64,000 bases of DNA from Gordonia spumicola. GTDB taxonomy: Bacteria; Actinomycetota; Actinomycetes; Mycobacteriales; Mycobacteriaceae. A program made the translations under genes and the position numbers. This document shows, piece after piece, positions 26,947 through 35,213 of the stretch. How positions within the stretch are numbered: the stretch's first letter is position 1; every line of letters starts with the position of its first letter. The DNA lies in contig NZ_BJOV01000005.1 in the NCBI RefSeq assembly GCF_009932475.1, positions 1,798,001-1,862,000 of the forward strand. The letters run 5' to 3'. The notes below the pieces were generated by a model that did not search any database, was not told the origin of the DNA, and saw only the letters and a list, made by a program, of their open reading frames with translations.

Positions 26947-29900
26947 TCAGTGCGCGCGGCGCTCGGCGAACGTCCCGTGGACGTCGTCGAGCGCCGTTCT
27001 GCGCGACATCGACTCGCACTCGGTGACGATCGACGCCCACTCGGCGGCAGAGCTGCCGGACAGTCGTTCGGCGTCGACGATGAGTTCGTGCATCGCCGGA
27101 TAGTCGTGCCGTGGGCGCAGCCGCAGGCCGAGCGCCATCAGCCGCGTGCCCTCCGCGTCGCCGGGCCGACGCAGGCACCGGTACAGTCCGGTCACGAACA
27201 CGACTCCCGCCGAGTGCGGGACGTCGATCCAGCCCGACTTGTCCCTCATCTCGATCACCGCGGCAGCCGCGTCGTCGAGGGCCCGATCGAGGCCGTCCGT
27301 GACGCCGAGTCGGATGCGGGCGGCCACCGTCGCCGTCACACAGCCCATCACACCGGGGTCCCGCTGAGTGATCGCGCGGTCGTCGAGGAGGAGGTCGGCG
27401 GCCCGCCGCAGGACGTCGACGATCTCGCCGGTCGACCCCGTCCCGGACAGCCGCAGGTGCTCGGCGGTCATCACCATCATGACGGCGACGGTCTCCGGAT
27501 TGCCCTGCGGCGTCGGGTCGGCCGGTCCCCACCCGCCGCTGATCTCGTCGAGGGCCGCCCGTGCACCGTCGACGTCGCCGAGGGACAGCAGCATCGCGAC
27601 GATGTAGCCGCCGACCTGATGTGCGTCGTCGTCGGCTCCGAGCGCGAGAAGCCTGCGGTAGGCGTCCCGATAGCGCTCCAGCGCGTCGGCCCACCGGCCC
27701 TGCTGCCCGAACAGACTGCCCGTGGTCATGTCGGTCATCGCCGCCGTGAACGAGTCGGGTCGTGCCGAGAGTCTCGCGACGGCGATGCTGTCGGCGAGGG
27801 CTCCGTCGAGGTCGCCCGCGTTCTCGCGGACGTTGAACCGCACGCTCAGCGCGACCCACCTGATCCGGTCCGGACGCCCGGGAGCCAACGCGCGCACCAC
27901 GAGCCGATAGCCCGCACGGGGTCGACGCGCGAGCACCAACGCCGACAACAGCTCGGCCACGTCGTCGAAGACCCGGTCGGGCCGATGCAGTCGACGCAGC
28001 GTGGTCGACGCCGCGGCCACCCTCCGGAGATCGCCGACCGGCAGGAGGTGAAGTATCGCGATCAGCGCCGTCAGTTGCCACGCGCCCCTCGTCTCCTCGT
28101 CCGGGTCGGCCGGGGCGGGCCCCAGGTCATCGACGATGCGCGCGCCCCACGCTGCGGCCTCGTGATGAAGGCCGCGACTCGCCCAGAACGCCGAGAGCAC
28201 CGGGTACACGGACACGATCGTGGCGTCGTCCGCCGCGGCGACCGCCCGACGGAGGACCCAGACGAGGTTCTCGCTCTCCACCGCGATGCGCGCCGCGAGT
28301 TCGGTGTCGGGCACGGACTCGTACCGGGTCCGAACGTCGTCGCACACGGTCCGCGCCCACGACGACATCGCCGCGACCACCTCGTCGGTCCCGTCGACCC
28401 TGCGTTCCCCGAACTCGCGGACCATCTCGAGCATCCGATACCGGGTGCGTCCGCCGGACTCGTCGACGTGCAGGAGGGACTGGTCGACGAGCGCGGTCAA
28501 CGCGTCGGCGAGTCGAGCGCCGGACAGCCCGGTGACTGCTTCGGCCGCGTCGATCGCGAACCCGTCCGGGAACAGGCACGTCCGGCCGAGAGTCCGGCGC
28601 GCGGTGTGATCGAGCAGATCCCAACTCCAGTCGATCACCGCCTCGAGCGTCCGGTGTCGTCGCGGAGCCGTCCGGTCGGCCGACCGGAGGAGTTCGAACC
28701 TTTCGGTGAGCCCCGCGGAGATCTCGGCGACACTCATCACTCGGATCCGCGCGGCAGCCAGTTCGATCGCCAACGGCAGACCGTCCAGGTGCGCGCACAG
28801 GTCGGCGACGGCCGCCGGATCGAGGTCGGCGTCCGGCCGCACCGATCTGGCCCGCGCGGCGAACAGCTCCACGCCGGGCGACGCGTCGAGGACCGGCAGC
28901 CGATACACCTGCTCGGGGGCGATGAGCAGCGGCGATCTGCTGGTGACGAGCACGCGGAGCGTCGGAAGGTCCGCGACGAGGCCGTCGACCAGACGCGCGC
29001 AGGCGTCGATGACCTGTTCACAGTTGTCCAGGACGAGCACCGAGTCCGTGGACCGCAGCGCATCGCCGAGGCTCGATTCGAGGTCGCGGCGCATCAACCT
29101 CGGCACCGACGACGTGCGGACGTCCGACTCGCCGACTCCGAGTGCCGCGGCGACCACACCGATCAGGTCGGCGTCGTCGCGCACCGCCGCCAGCGGGATG
29201 TAGAACACCGACGTGCCGTCGGCCGCGAGCAGGTCGCCGATGGTGGTGGCGATACTCGTCTTCCCGACTCCGCCCGGACCTTGGACGGTGACCACCCGGT
29301 GTTCGGAGAGCAGGCCCCGAATCGCCCGCACATCGGCGTCGCGCCCGATCAACGGATCGCCGCGCAGCCGCGGCTGCGACGCACGCCTGACCGGTGGCGA
29401 CACCGACGAGACGAGTTCGGCGTTCACGGCCGTCGCCTCGGGCCCGGGATCGGCCCCGAGTTCTTCGGCGAGGATCCGCCGTAGGCGCGAATAGGCGGCG
29501 AGCGCCTCCGAGGTGCGTCCGTCCGCAGCGAGAGCGCGCATGAGCAGGACGTGTGCGGCCTCGTCGAGCGGGTCGTCATCGATCGTGGCCTGCGCGATCG
29601 CCGTCGCACACGGCCAGTCGCCGCGCGCCATCGCCGCGTGCGCGAGAGCCTCGTCGATTCGGGCGCGGAGCCTCCGGGCCTGGGCGCGGAGCCCATCGGC
29701 CGGCCCGTCACCCGGGCCGAGATCGGATCCGACGGTGCCGCGCCACAACCGCGACGCCTGCTCCGCGTCGCCCTCGGCGAGGAGTCGCTCGGCGGCCGCG
29801 AGGTCGGTCTCGTAGCCGCTGAGCACGTAACTCCCGTCCGCACCGACGAGAGCGGCGTCGCCGATCAGCGGTCGCAGACGCGAGATCTGAGTGTGCAGCG

Positions 29901-30102
29901 CCGCACCCGCCGACTTCGGCGGCGCCTCGCCCCACACGTCGTCGATGAGCCGGTTCGCCGACACGGGTCGGCCGTCCGCCGCGACCAGCGCCACCAGCAG
30001 TCGCCGCGCGCGCAGTCCTGGCACGCCTGCACCGTCGACGGTGACCGGCCCGAGCAGCCCGATCACCGTCATCGCGTGAGGACTCGAAGCGCCGGACGAC
30101 AT
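26947..30102 (-). CDS. SARP/AfsR-like regulator with NTPase domain
   Basis: A 1051-residue transcriptional regulator. Residues 11-95 form an OmpR-like winged helix (VIGLLGPVTVDGAGVPGLRA; RLIDDVWGEAPPKSAGAALH). Residues about 100-235 are the BTAD bacterial activator domain (DPLDEAAHVLLMRALAADGR). A STAND/NB-ARC-type ATPase follows with Walker A GPGGVGKT (275-282), Walker B VLVLDNCEQ and a GLPLAIELAAARI motif, then a long helical-repeat C-terminal region. Such proteins activate secondary-metabolite or export genes when a signal opens the NTPase. It is tail-to-tail with drrB. ATG 30072 (MTVIGLLGPV) is an alternative start. Confidence 0.9.
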   Translation of the reverse strand: MSSGASSPHAMTVIGLLGPVTVDGAGVPGLRARRLLVALVAADGRPVSANRLIDDVWGEAPPKSAGAALHTQISRLRPLIGDAALVGADGSYVLSGYETDLAAAERLLAEGDAEQASRLWRGTVGSDLGPGDGPADGLRAQARRLRARIDEALAHAAMARGDWPCATAIAQATIDDDPLDEAAHVLLMRALAADGRTSEALAAYSRLRRILAEELGADPGPEATAVNAELVSSVSPPVRRASQPRLRGDPLIGRDADVRAIRGLLSEHRVVTVQGPGGVGKTSIATTIGDLLAADGTSVFYIPLAAVRDDADLIGVVAAALGVGESDVRTSSVPRLMRRDLESSLGDALRSTDSVLVLDNCEQVIDACARLVDGLVADLPTLRVLVTSRSPLLIAPEQVYRLPVLDASPGVELFAARARSVRPDADLDPAAVADLCAHLDGLPLAIELAAARIRVMSVAEISAGLTERFELLRSADRTAPRRHRTLEAVIDWSWDLLDHTARRTLGRTCLFPDGFAIDAAEAVTGLSGARLADALTALVDQSLLHVDESGGRTRYRMLEMVREFGERRVDGTDEVVAAMSSWARTVCDDVRTRYESVPDTELAARIAVESENLVWVLRRAVAAADDATIVSVYPVLSAFWASRGLHHEAAAWGARIVDDLGPAPADPDEETRGAWQLTALIAILHLLPVGDLRRVAAASTTLRRLHRPDRVFDDVAELLSALVLARRPRAGYRLVVRALAPGRPDRIRWVALSVRFNVRENAGDLDGALADSIAVARLSARPDSFTAAMTDMTTGSLFGQQGRWADALERYRDAYRRLLALGADDDAHQVGGYIVAMLLSLGDVDGARAALDEISGGWGPADPTPQGNPETVAVMMVMTAEHLRLSGTGSTGEIVDVLRRAADLLLDDRAITQRDPGVMGCVTATVAARIRLGVTDGLDRALDDAAAAVIEMRDKSGWIDVPHSAGVVFVTGLYRCLRRPGDAEGTRLMALGLRLRPRHDYPAMHELIVDAERLSGSSAAEWASIVTECESMSRRTALDDVHGTFAERRAH

Positions 30103-30363
30103 TGAAACAAGACTAGATGATCAATAGCCGGTGATCGGCGGCCGTAGACGATCAGGGACCGGCGTGAAGACCCGCTCCCCACCACGTTCGGACACAGCAC
30201 GGCGATCCCGACACCCCACAGTTCGCCCACCGACTGCCAGGAACAAGAACACACTTATCGAACTGAAAAACTAGCCTATTGTGATTTGACACACATTCAG
30301 ATAGACTGGGCGCAACCGAAAGCCACACCCCGGCGAAGGAGGTGGACACCATGACGAACATCG
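30103..30363. promoter_or_regulatory. AT-rich divergent promoter region
   Basis: This 261-bp gap separates the SARP gene (minus) from an unknown gene (plus). Its right half, about 30230-30310, is much richer in A+T than the rest of the window, with TTGACA at 30286-30291. A strong AAGGAGG ribosome site at 30336-30342 is followed 8 bp later by ATG 30351, which is out of frame with the coding-like frame that starts at 30364. No gene is seen in the gap. Confidence 0.5.
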
Positions 30364-31023
30364 GTGTCGGACACGAACACCGCCAACGGCACGCGCACGG
30401 TGATCTTCGACGCCGGGTCGGGCGATGGCGCCGGATACCGGACCACCGTGCAGGGAGCCGGCGAGTCCGGACACATCACGAACATCGTCGTCTGCGGGTG
30501 CGCGGCACAACGAGCGCCGACAGTGGCCCTTCCCGATTCGCCGCCCCGAACCTCCTCGTGCCCGAGCATCGTCACCGGCACGACCGACGTGCAGCATCCG
30601 CAGCTCGGCACGGTGCGAGTGTTCCTGCTCGCTTCCGGAACGAGTGGTTCGAAAGGGTGCGTCGTGTCGGTCACCGGTACCGGAACCGTTCTTCCGCCCA
30701 TCGAGATCGGCGTGTACGACAAGAGCCTGACCTTCTACTCACCCGCCTCCGACCGCACCGGAAACACATTCGTCAAGTACAACCCGGGTCGGTACGACGG
30801 TGTCCTCGTCCTCGTCCCGACCCCGACCGGATTCGCCGACCCCGAGTTCAGCACCAGCGACTACATCGGACGCCTCGCGTACTACTACGCCGAAGCCAAG
30901 GGCCCGGGCGCCGACGGCAGGTACGTCATCGAACAGAGCAACAACGACTGCATGCCCAGCTGCGCGGGCGGCACCATCACCAAGCGGACCCTGAAGTGGA
31001 ATGGGCACGACTACGTCGAATAG
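30364..31023 (+). CDS. Unknown protein, LppP/LprE-like C-terminus, possible 5' frameshift
   Basis: A 219-residue frame with coding-like composition, especially after residue 95: IGVYDKSLTFYSPASDRTGN, KYNPGRYDGVLVLVPTPTG and a C-terminal cysteine pair in NDCMPSCAGGTITKRTLKWN. The end (Cys-Pro-Ser, then a basic strand and WNG) loosely resembles LppP/LprE lipoproteins of mycobacteria. No signal peptide is present from GTG 30364, although the cysteine pairs suggest export. A ribosome site (AAGGAGG) and ATG at 30351 lie in another frame, and a TGA at 30352-30354 blocks upward extension, so the 5' end may be frameshifted or degraded. Confidence 0.5.
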   Translation: MSDTNTANGTRTVIFDAGSGDGAGYRTTVQGAGESGHITNIVVCGCAAQRAPTVALPDSPPRTSSCPSIVTGTTDVQHPQLGTVRVFLLASGTSGSKGCVVSVTGTGTVLPPIEIGVYDKSLTFYSPASDRTGNTFVKYNPGRYDGVLVLVPTPTGFADPEFSTSDYIGRLAYYYAEAKGPGADGRYVIEQSNNDCMPSCAGGTITKRTLKWNGHDYVE

Positions 31024-31095
31024 TCGTCGTCTGGCATCGATGCTGCGACAGCCGAAAGGAACCGTCTCACGATGTGTCATAGTGATCGGAGCCAC

Positions 31096-31109
31096 TGAAA
31101 CGTGTTTCA
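31096..31109. promoter_or_regulatory. KstR-type operator upstream of hydrolase/SDR pair
   Basis: TGAAACGTGTTTCA matches every fixed position of the published mycobacterial KstR motif TnnAACnnGTTnnA and lies within an 18-bp palindrome (31094-31111). It sits 30 bp before the hydrolase start, suited to repression by the TetR-family sterol/lipid regulator KstR. The regulator gene itself is not in the window. Confidence 0.72.
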
Positions 31110-31139
31110 GTTCCTGTTCCTAGTCTTTGAGGCGGATCG

Positions 31140-32033
31140 ATGAGTACTGCACGCCGGGACCTCGGGTCCCGACTGCCCGCGAACGTGCGGATCCCCGAGG
31201 TGGAGATCCCCGACGGCCGGATGGTGAGCCTCGGCAATCGCGGTTCCACCTATGTCACCGACACGCCGGGTCCGACCGACGACGCTCCGACCGTCGTGCT
31301 CCTCCACGCGCTGTCGACGACGGGCCTGCTCACCTGGTTCCCGAGCATTCCGATGCTGTCGGAGAAGTTCCGCGTCGTGACGCTCGATCAACGACTGCAC
31401 GGCCGCGGCATCGACACGGACCGTTTCACACTGCAGGACTGCGCGGACGACTCGGTCGCCGTCCTCGACGAACTCGGCGTCGACAAGGCCATGTTCGCGG
31501 GCTTCTCGATGGGTTCGCTCATCGCGCAACGCGTATGGCGTCAGCACGCCGATCGGGTCGGTGGACTGGCCCTGTGCGCCAGCACCGACCAGTTCCAGAC
31601 CAATGCTCCCGAGCGCCTGTTCCATCGTGCGATGGGGTACTCGCTGGGCTCCACACGTCGCCGGACGGCGCCGAAGCCCGCGGTCCCGTCCACCTCGGAC
31701 CCGAAGGACGACATCCACAAGTGGGCGCTCGCCGAGTTCCGGTCGACGCGACCCGCCTCGGTGGGACGCGCCGTCGCCGCGATCGGCAAGCACCATACGA
31801 AGCCGTGGATACGGGAGATCGACGTGCCGACCGCCGTCGTCGTCCCGCTGCGCGACAAGGCGATCCCGCCTGCCCGCCAGATCGCCATGGCCAACCGGAT
31901 CCCCGGAGCCACCCTGCATCAGGTGGACGCCGGGCACTCCTGCTGCGTCATGAACGCCGACGCGTTCGTGCCCGTTCTCGCCGAGGCGACCAACACCGTG
32001 CTCGCACGGTGGCGTGAGAACGAGGCGTCGTGA
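31140..32033 (+). CDS. Alpha/beta hydrolase
   Basis: A 297-residue alpha/beta-hydrolase-fold protein. The oxyanion/first-strand region is VVLLHALSTTGLLTWF, the nucleophile elbow is GFSMGS (catalytic Ser), and the C-terminal IDVPTAVVVPLRDKAIPPAR / VDAGHSCCVMN holds the expected acid and catalytic His (AGHS). Relatives include esterases, lactonases and ring-cleavage hydrolases; the substrate is not determined. Its stop overlaps the SDR start by GTGA. The KstR-type operator just upstream points to lipid or sterol catabolism. Confidence 0.85.
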   Translation: MSTARRDLGSRLPANVRIPEVEIPDGRMVSLGNRGSTYVTDTPGPTDDAPTVVLLHALSTTGLLTWFPSIPMLSEKFRVVTLDQRLHGRGIDTDRFTLQDCADDSVAVLDELGVDKAMFAGFSMGSLIAQRVWRQHADRVGGLALCASTDQFQTNAPERLFHRAMGYSLGSTRRRTAPKPAVPSTSDPKDDIHKWALAEFRSTRPASVGRAVAAIGKHHTKPWIREIDVPTAVVVPLRDKAIPPARQIAMANRIPGATLHQVDAGHSCCVMNADAFVPVLAEATNTVLARWRENEAS

Positions 32034-32887
32034 CGTCCCCGCGCATCGTCGTCGTGACCGGTGCATCGCGGGGTGCGGGCAAAGGCATCGCCCTCGCGCT
32101 CGGCGAGACCGGCGCGACGGTCTACGTGACCGGACGGACCACGCCAGACACGGCCTCCGATCTGCCCGGCACCGTCGTCGAGACGGCCGAGGCGATCACC
32201 GCCCGCGGCGGTGTCGGGATACCGGTGATCGTCGACCACTCCGACGACGACCAGGTGAAGTCCCTGTTCGAACGGGTTCGTGATGACCACGGACGCCTCG
32301 ACATCCTCGTCAACAACGCGATCACCATCCCGTCCGCCCTCACCAAGAAGGGCCCGTTCTGGGACAAGCCGCTGTCGCTCACCGATCTGTTCGACGTGGG
32401 GATGCGCTCGACGTACGTGTCCTCGTACTACGCCGGTCCGCTGCTGGCCGCGAACGGATCCGGGCTCGTCGTCAACACGTCGTCGTTCGGCGGCTCGGCG
32501 TACATGCACGGCCCCGCGTACGGCGCGGGCAAGGCCGCCGTCGACAAGATGGCGCACGACATGGCCGTCGACTTCGCACCCGTCGGCGTCGCGGTCGTCT
32601 CCCTGTGGATGGGGCTGCTGAAGACCGAGCGGACGATGGCGGCGTTCGCGTCGAATCCCGCCATGTACGAGGGGCTCGCCGCGAGCGCCGAATCGGTCGA
32701 GTTCCCCGGTCGCATCATCGACGCCCTGCACCGTGACCCGTCGCTCATGGAGCGGACCGGCACGGTGCTGGTGGGCGCCGAGATCGCGGCCGAACTCGGC
32801 GTCACCGACGTCGACGGCAATCAGCCTCCGTCGCATCGCCCGTTCCTCGGCGACCCGCCGACGTTCAGTTCGGCGGTCGTCGAGTGA
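32030..32887 (+). CDS. Short-chain dehydrogenase/reductase
   Basis: A 285-residue classical SDR. It starts RIVVVTGASRGAGKGIALAL (TGxxxGxG cofactor loop), with ILVNNAITIP, a Ser in VNTSSFGGSAYM and the catalytic YGAGK (Tyr-x3-Lys). After the fold it has an extended C-terminal part (ALHRDPSLMERTGTVLVGAE) as in DHRS1-like SDRs, then a short proline-rich end. GTG 32030 is coupled to the hydrolase. It likely oxidises or reduces an alcohol/keto group on a lipid-type substrate. The WS/DGAT gene ends 3 bp away on the opposite strand. Confidence 0.88.
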   Translation: MTSPRIVVVTGASRGAGKGIALALGETGATVYVTGRTTPDTASDLPGTVVETAEAITARGGVGIPVIVDHSDDDQVKSLFERVRDDHGRLDILVNNAITIPSALTKKGPFWDKPLSLTDLFDVGMRSTYVSSYYAGPLLAANGSGLVVNTSSFGGSAYMHGPAYGAGKAAVDKMAHDMAVDFAPVGVAVVSLWMGLLKTERTMAAFASNPAMYEGLAASAESVEFPGRIIDALHRDPSLMERTGTVLVGAEIAAELGVTDVDGNQPPSHRPFLGDPPTFSSAVVE

Positions 32888-32890
32888 CGC

Positions 32891-34312
32891 TCACTCCGAG
32901 ACGGCGGCCGCCGTCTCCGCGACGTCCTTGAGTCGGGCGAGCTCGCGCGGGAAGTGCTCGACCATGGTCTGCGGATTCCGCACGCTCTGCTCGGAGGCGA
33001 TGATGCCGACGTGGACGACACCGTTGTTCGAGAGCACCGTGATGTTGAGCCCGGCGCCGTGGAACACCGGTCCGAGCGGATACAGGCCCTCGACCCGGGC
33101 GCCCATGAAGTACAGCGGGATCGGCGGTCCGGGCACGTTCGAGATCACGAGGTTGTGGACCACCGGATGCTTCTCGGCCAGCCGTAGACCCGCGTAGGCG
33201 CGGACCGCGAGACCGAAGGTCCGGGGCGCCGCGAACTCGGCCCAGTCCTGCAGGGTGTCGGCGGGAATCGCCTTGTGGTGTTCCTTGGCGTTCTTGTTCG
33301 CCTCCGTCATCGAGCGCAGACGTTCCATCGGGTCGTCGATGTCGGTGCCCAGGCGCGCGAACAACGACGACACCTTGTTGGCGCCGCCCTCGCGCACCGA
33401 CTCGTCACGCACCGACACCGGGACCGATGCGAGCAGCGGGGTCGACGGCAGTTCTCCGCGGTCGGACAGGTACGCGCGCAGCGCACCGCCCGCCACGCTG
33501 AGCACGATGTCGTTGACGGTGGCGCCCGTCGCCCGGCGGACCACCTTGATGTCTTCGAGATCCATGTCGGCGACCGCGATCGTCCGATGTCCGTCGATCG
33601 TCCCGTTGAACGACGTCCGCGGCGCCGTGAACGGCGGAGCCATCGCCGTGCCCTCGCGCGCCCGACCGATGGTCGCGGTGATCAGATCCACGGACGGCAT
33701 CACCATCTTCGGAAGGGCGAGCGGACGGGCCAGCGTGTTCAGCAGGCCGCGCCCGAACAGTTCGAGACCTCCCGGACCGCTCTCGTTGCGCGCATCGGTG
33801 TCGGGCGCCAGCGGCGGCGCGTCCGGCTCGAGGCTGCACAGGTACGAGATGAGGTTCGATCCGGATGCGCCGTCGACCGTCGCGTGGTGCATCTTCGAGA
33901 AGATCACGACCTTCTCGACGCCGTTCGAGTCGATGAATCCCTCGATCAGCCACATCTCCCACAGCGGACGGTTGCGGTCCATCGGAAGGCCTGCCAGGTG
34001 CCCGCACACCTCGACGAGTTCGGTGTACGTCGCGGGCTTGGGCAGCGCCATGCGGTGGAAGTGGTGATTGACGTCGAAATGGTCGTCGTTCACCCAGATC
34101 GGATGCCCGAGGTCGAGCGGGACCCGCCGGATCTTGCGCGTGAACTGCGGGACCTTCTTCACCCGCGATTCGAGAGTGTCGCGCATCGACGCGTACGAAT
34201 AGCCGCCGGGAATCGTCGACGAGTCGAGGATGAGGAGCCCACACACGTGCATGAGCTGTTCGGGGGTCTCAAGATAAAGGAAGCTTGCGTCGAGGCCACT
34301 CAGTCGGTCCAT
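32891..34312 (-). CDS. WS/DGAT wax ester synthase/diacylglycerol acyltransferase
   Basis: A 473-residue WS/DGAT enzyme that makes triacylglycerol or wax esters from acyl-CoA, as mycobacterial Tgs proteins do. The catalytic HHxxxDG motif is MHHATVDGASG. The N-terminus MDRLSGLDASFLYLET is the family start and fixes ATG 34312; later motifs include NDIVLSVAGGALRAYL and NLVISNVPGPP. Membrane association is expected. A perfect KstR-type operator lies 24-37 bp upstream, so expression probably rises during sterol or fatty-acid use. It converges with the hydrolase/SDR pair. Confidence 0.93.
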   Translation of the reverse strand: MDRLSGLDASFLYLETPEQLMHVCGLLILDSSTIPGGYSYASMRDTLESRVKKVPQFTRKIRRVPLDLGHPIWVNDDHFDVNHHFHRMALPKPATYTELVEVCGHLAGLPMDRNRPLWEMWLIEGFIDSNGVEKVVIFSKMHHATVDGASGSNLISYLCSLEPDAPPLAPDTDARNESGPGGLELFGRGLLNTLARPLALPKMVMPSVDLITATIGRAREGTAMAPPFTAPRTSFNGTIDGHRTIAVADMDLEDIKVVRRATGATVNDIVLSVAGGALRAYLSDRGELPSTPLLASVPVSVRDESVREGGANKVSSLFARLGTDIDDPMERLRSMTEANKNAKEHHKAIPADTLQDWAEFAAPRTFGLAVRAYAGLRLAEKHPVVHNLVISNVPGPPIPLYFMGARVEGLYPLGPVFHGAGLNITVLSNNGVVHVGIIASEQSVRNPQTMVEHFPRELARLKDVAETAAAVSE

Positions 34313-34335
34313 GGACGTGGACACTACAGTAGAAC

Positions 34336-34349
34336 TAGAACACGTTCTA
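34336..34349. promoter_or_regulatory. KstR-type operator upstream of WS/DGAT
   Basis: TAGAACACGTTCTA is a perfect 14-bp inverted repeat matching the mycobacterial KstR consensus TnnAACnnGTTnnA at every fixed position, 24 bp upstream of the WS/DGAT start codon. The flanks also extend as a looser inverted repeat (AGTAGAAC ... GTTCTACT). Confidence 0.82.
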
Positions 34350-34379
34350 CTTTTTCGCGCGAATGTGCCGTCCGGCACG

Positions 34380-34538
34380 TCAATCGCGTGTGCGCTGGCG
34401 ATACACCCACACGCCGACGACCGCCAACCACACCGGGACGACGATCGCGAGCATCGTCCACTCCTTCTGGCCGACCATCATCGCGGCCGCGATGAACATC
34501 AGGACACAGCTGAACATCATGACGAATCTCGGGTTCAC
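34380..34538 (-). CDS. Small two-helix membrane protein
   Basis: A 52-residue hydrophobic protein: FVMMFSCVLMFIAAAMMVG, a short QKE turn, WTMLAIVVPVWLAVVGVWVY, and a basic tail RQRTRD. GTG 34538 gives MNPRFVMMFS, and no ribosome site is obvious, so the message may be leaderless. A GTTCAC-GG-GTGAAC palindrome (34533-34546) overlaps the start. It lies between WS/DGAT and the divergent CG0192-like gene. Function unknown; such small proteins are easily missed. Confidence 0.6.
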   Translation of the reverse strand: MNPRFVMMFSCVLMFIAAAMMVGQKEWTMLAIVVPVWLAVVGVWVYRQRTRD

Positions 34539-34546
34539 GGGTGAAC
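34533..34546. promoter_or_regulatory. GTTCAC-GG-GTGAAC palindrome
   Basis: A perfect 6+2+6 bp inverted repeat covers the start codon of the small membrane protein and lies about 23 bp before the divergent gene at 34569. It is a candidate operator for the divergent pair; no regulator can be named. Confidence 0.4.
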
Positions 34547-34568
34547 AGTACCGACTAGCGTTGAGCGC

Positions 34569-35108
34569 ATGGCAGTCCTGCATCAGGCGACACTGACTCC
34601 CACCAAACTCGAACTCGTCACGGCACACCTGGATTCCGTGCCCTGGGGCGGTTCCGGCGACGTCACGATGATCGGCGGCTACCGGTTCGACGACCCCGCC
34701 GGGCACGTCGGCATCGAAGCCCTCCTGGCCTCACGAGGCGACAGCGTGTTCCACATTCCGCTCACCTATCGGGATGCTCCGCTCGACGGAGCAGACGACG
34801 CCCTGATCACCACGATGACGCATTCCGTCCTCGGCGAGCGATGGGTGTACGACGCCGCGGCCGACCCCGTCGCCGTCGACTGCTACACCCGTGCCCTGCA
34901 CGGCGAAGTCGGGCAGGCCTCGCTGGAGGTCCACAGGGCCGACGGCTCGGTCGTCGCCATGGACCCACCGATCCTCGTACGCCTCGAAGGCTCCGCCGAC
35001 CGGGGTTCGGTGGTCTTCACTCACGACCTCGCCGACCCGGTGTCCGGCGACGCCCGCCTCGTCGCGGGCTGGCCCGACGGTTTCGGAGTGATAGCCGCAC
35101 TAAACTAG
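34569..35108 (+). CDS. CG0192-like maltokinase N-terminal cap domain protein
   Basis: A 179-residue protein resembling CG0192-family proteins, which consist of the cap domain found at the N-terminus of actinobacterial maltokinases: ALHQ-type start (AVLHQATLTPTKLELV), GGYRFDDPAGHVGIEALLAS, FHIPLTYRDAPLDGADDALI and SVLGERWVYDAAADPVAVDC. Such proteins lack the kinase domain and their role is undefined, though a link to trehalose/alpha-glucan metabolism has been proposed from domain origin. The gene stands alone, followed about 105 bp later by the kinase gene. Confidence 0.75.
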   Translation: MAVLHQATLTPTKLELVTAHLDSVPWGGSGDVTMIGGYRFDDPAGHVGIEALLASRGDSVFHIPLTYRDAPLDGADDALITTMTHSVLGERWVYDAAADPVAVDCYTRALHGEVGQASLEVHRADGSVVAMDPPILVRLEGSADRGSVVFTHDLADPVSGDARLVAGWPDGFGVIAALN

Positions 35109-35213
35109 TCTCTGTCATCCGATCGATCTGACCTCTGTCGTCCGTTCGATCACGCCCTCCCGCGCCTTCTATCGTGATTCCGACTCAGCACGCGATGACG
35201 AGGGACCTGACCG

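Noticed and set aside
26950..29484. 844-codon plus-strand frame opposite the SARP gene
   Set aside because: Arg/Gly/His-rich shadow; the minus strand has an intact BTAD and NTPase protein.
30297..30722. 141-codon minus-strand frame with several cysteines opposite the unknown gene
   Set aside because: No ribosome site and no conserved motif; the plus strand has better coding character after 30640. Kept only as a doubt about the 5' end.
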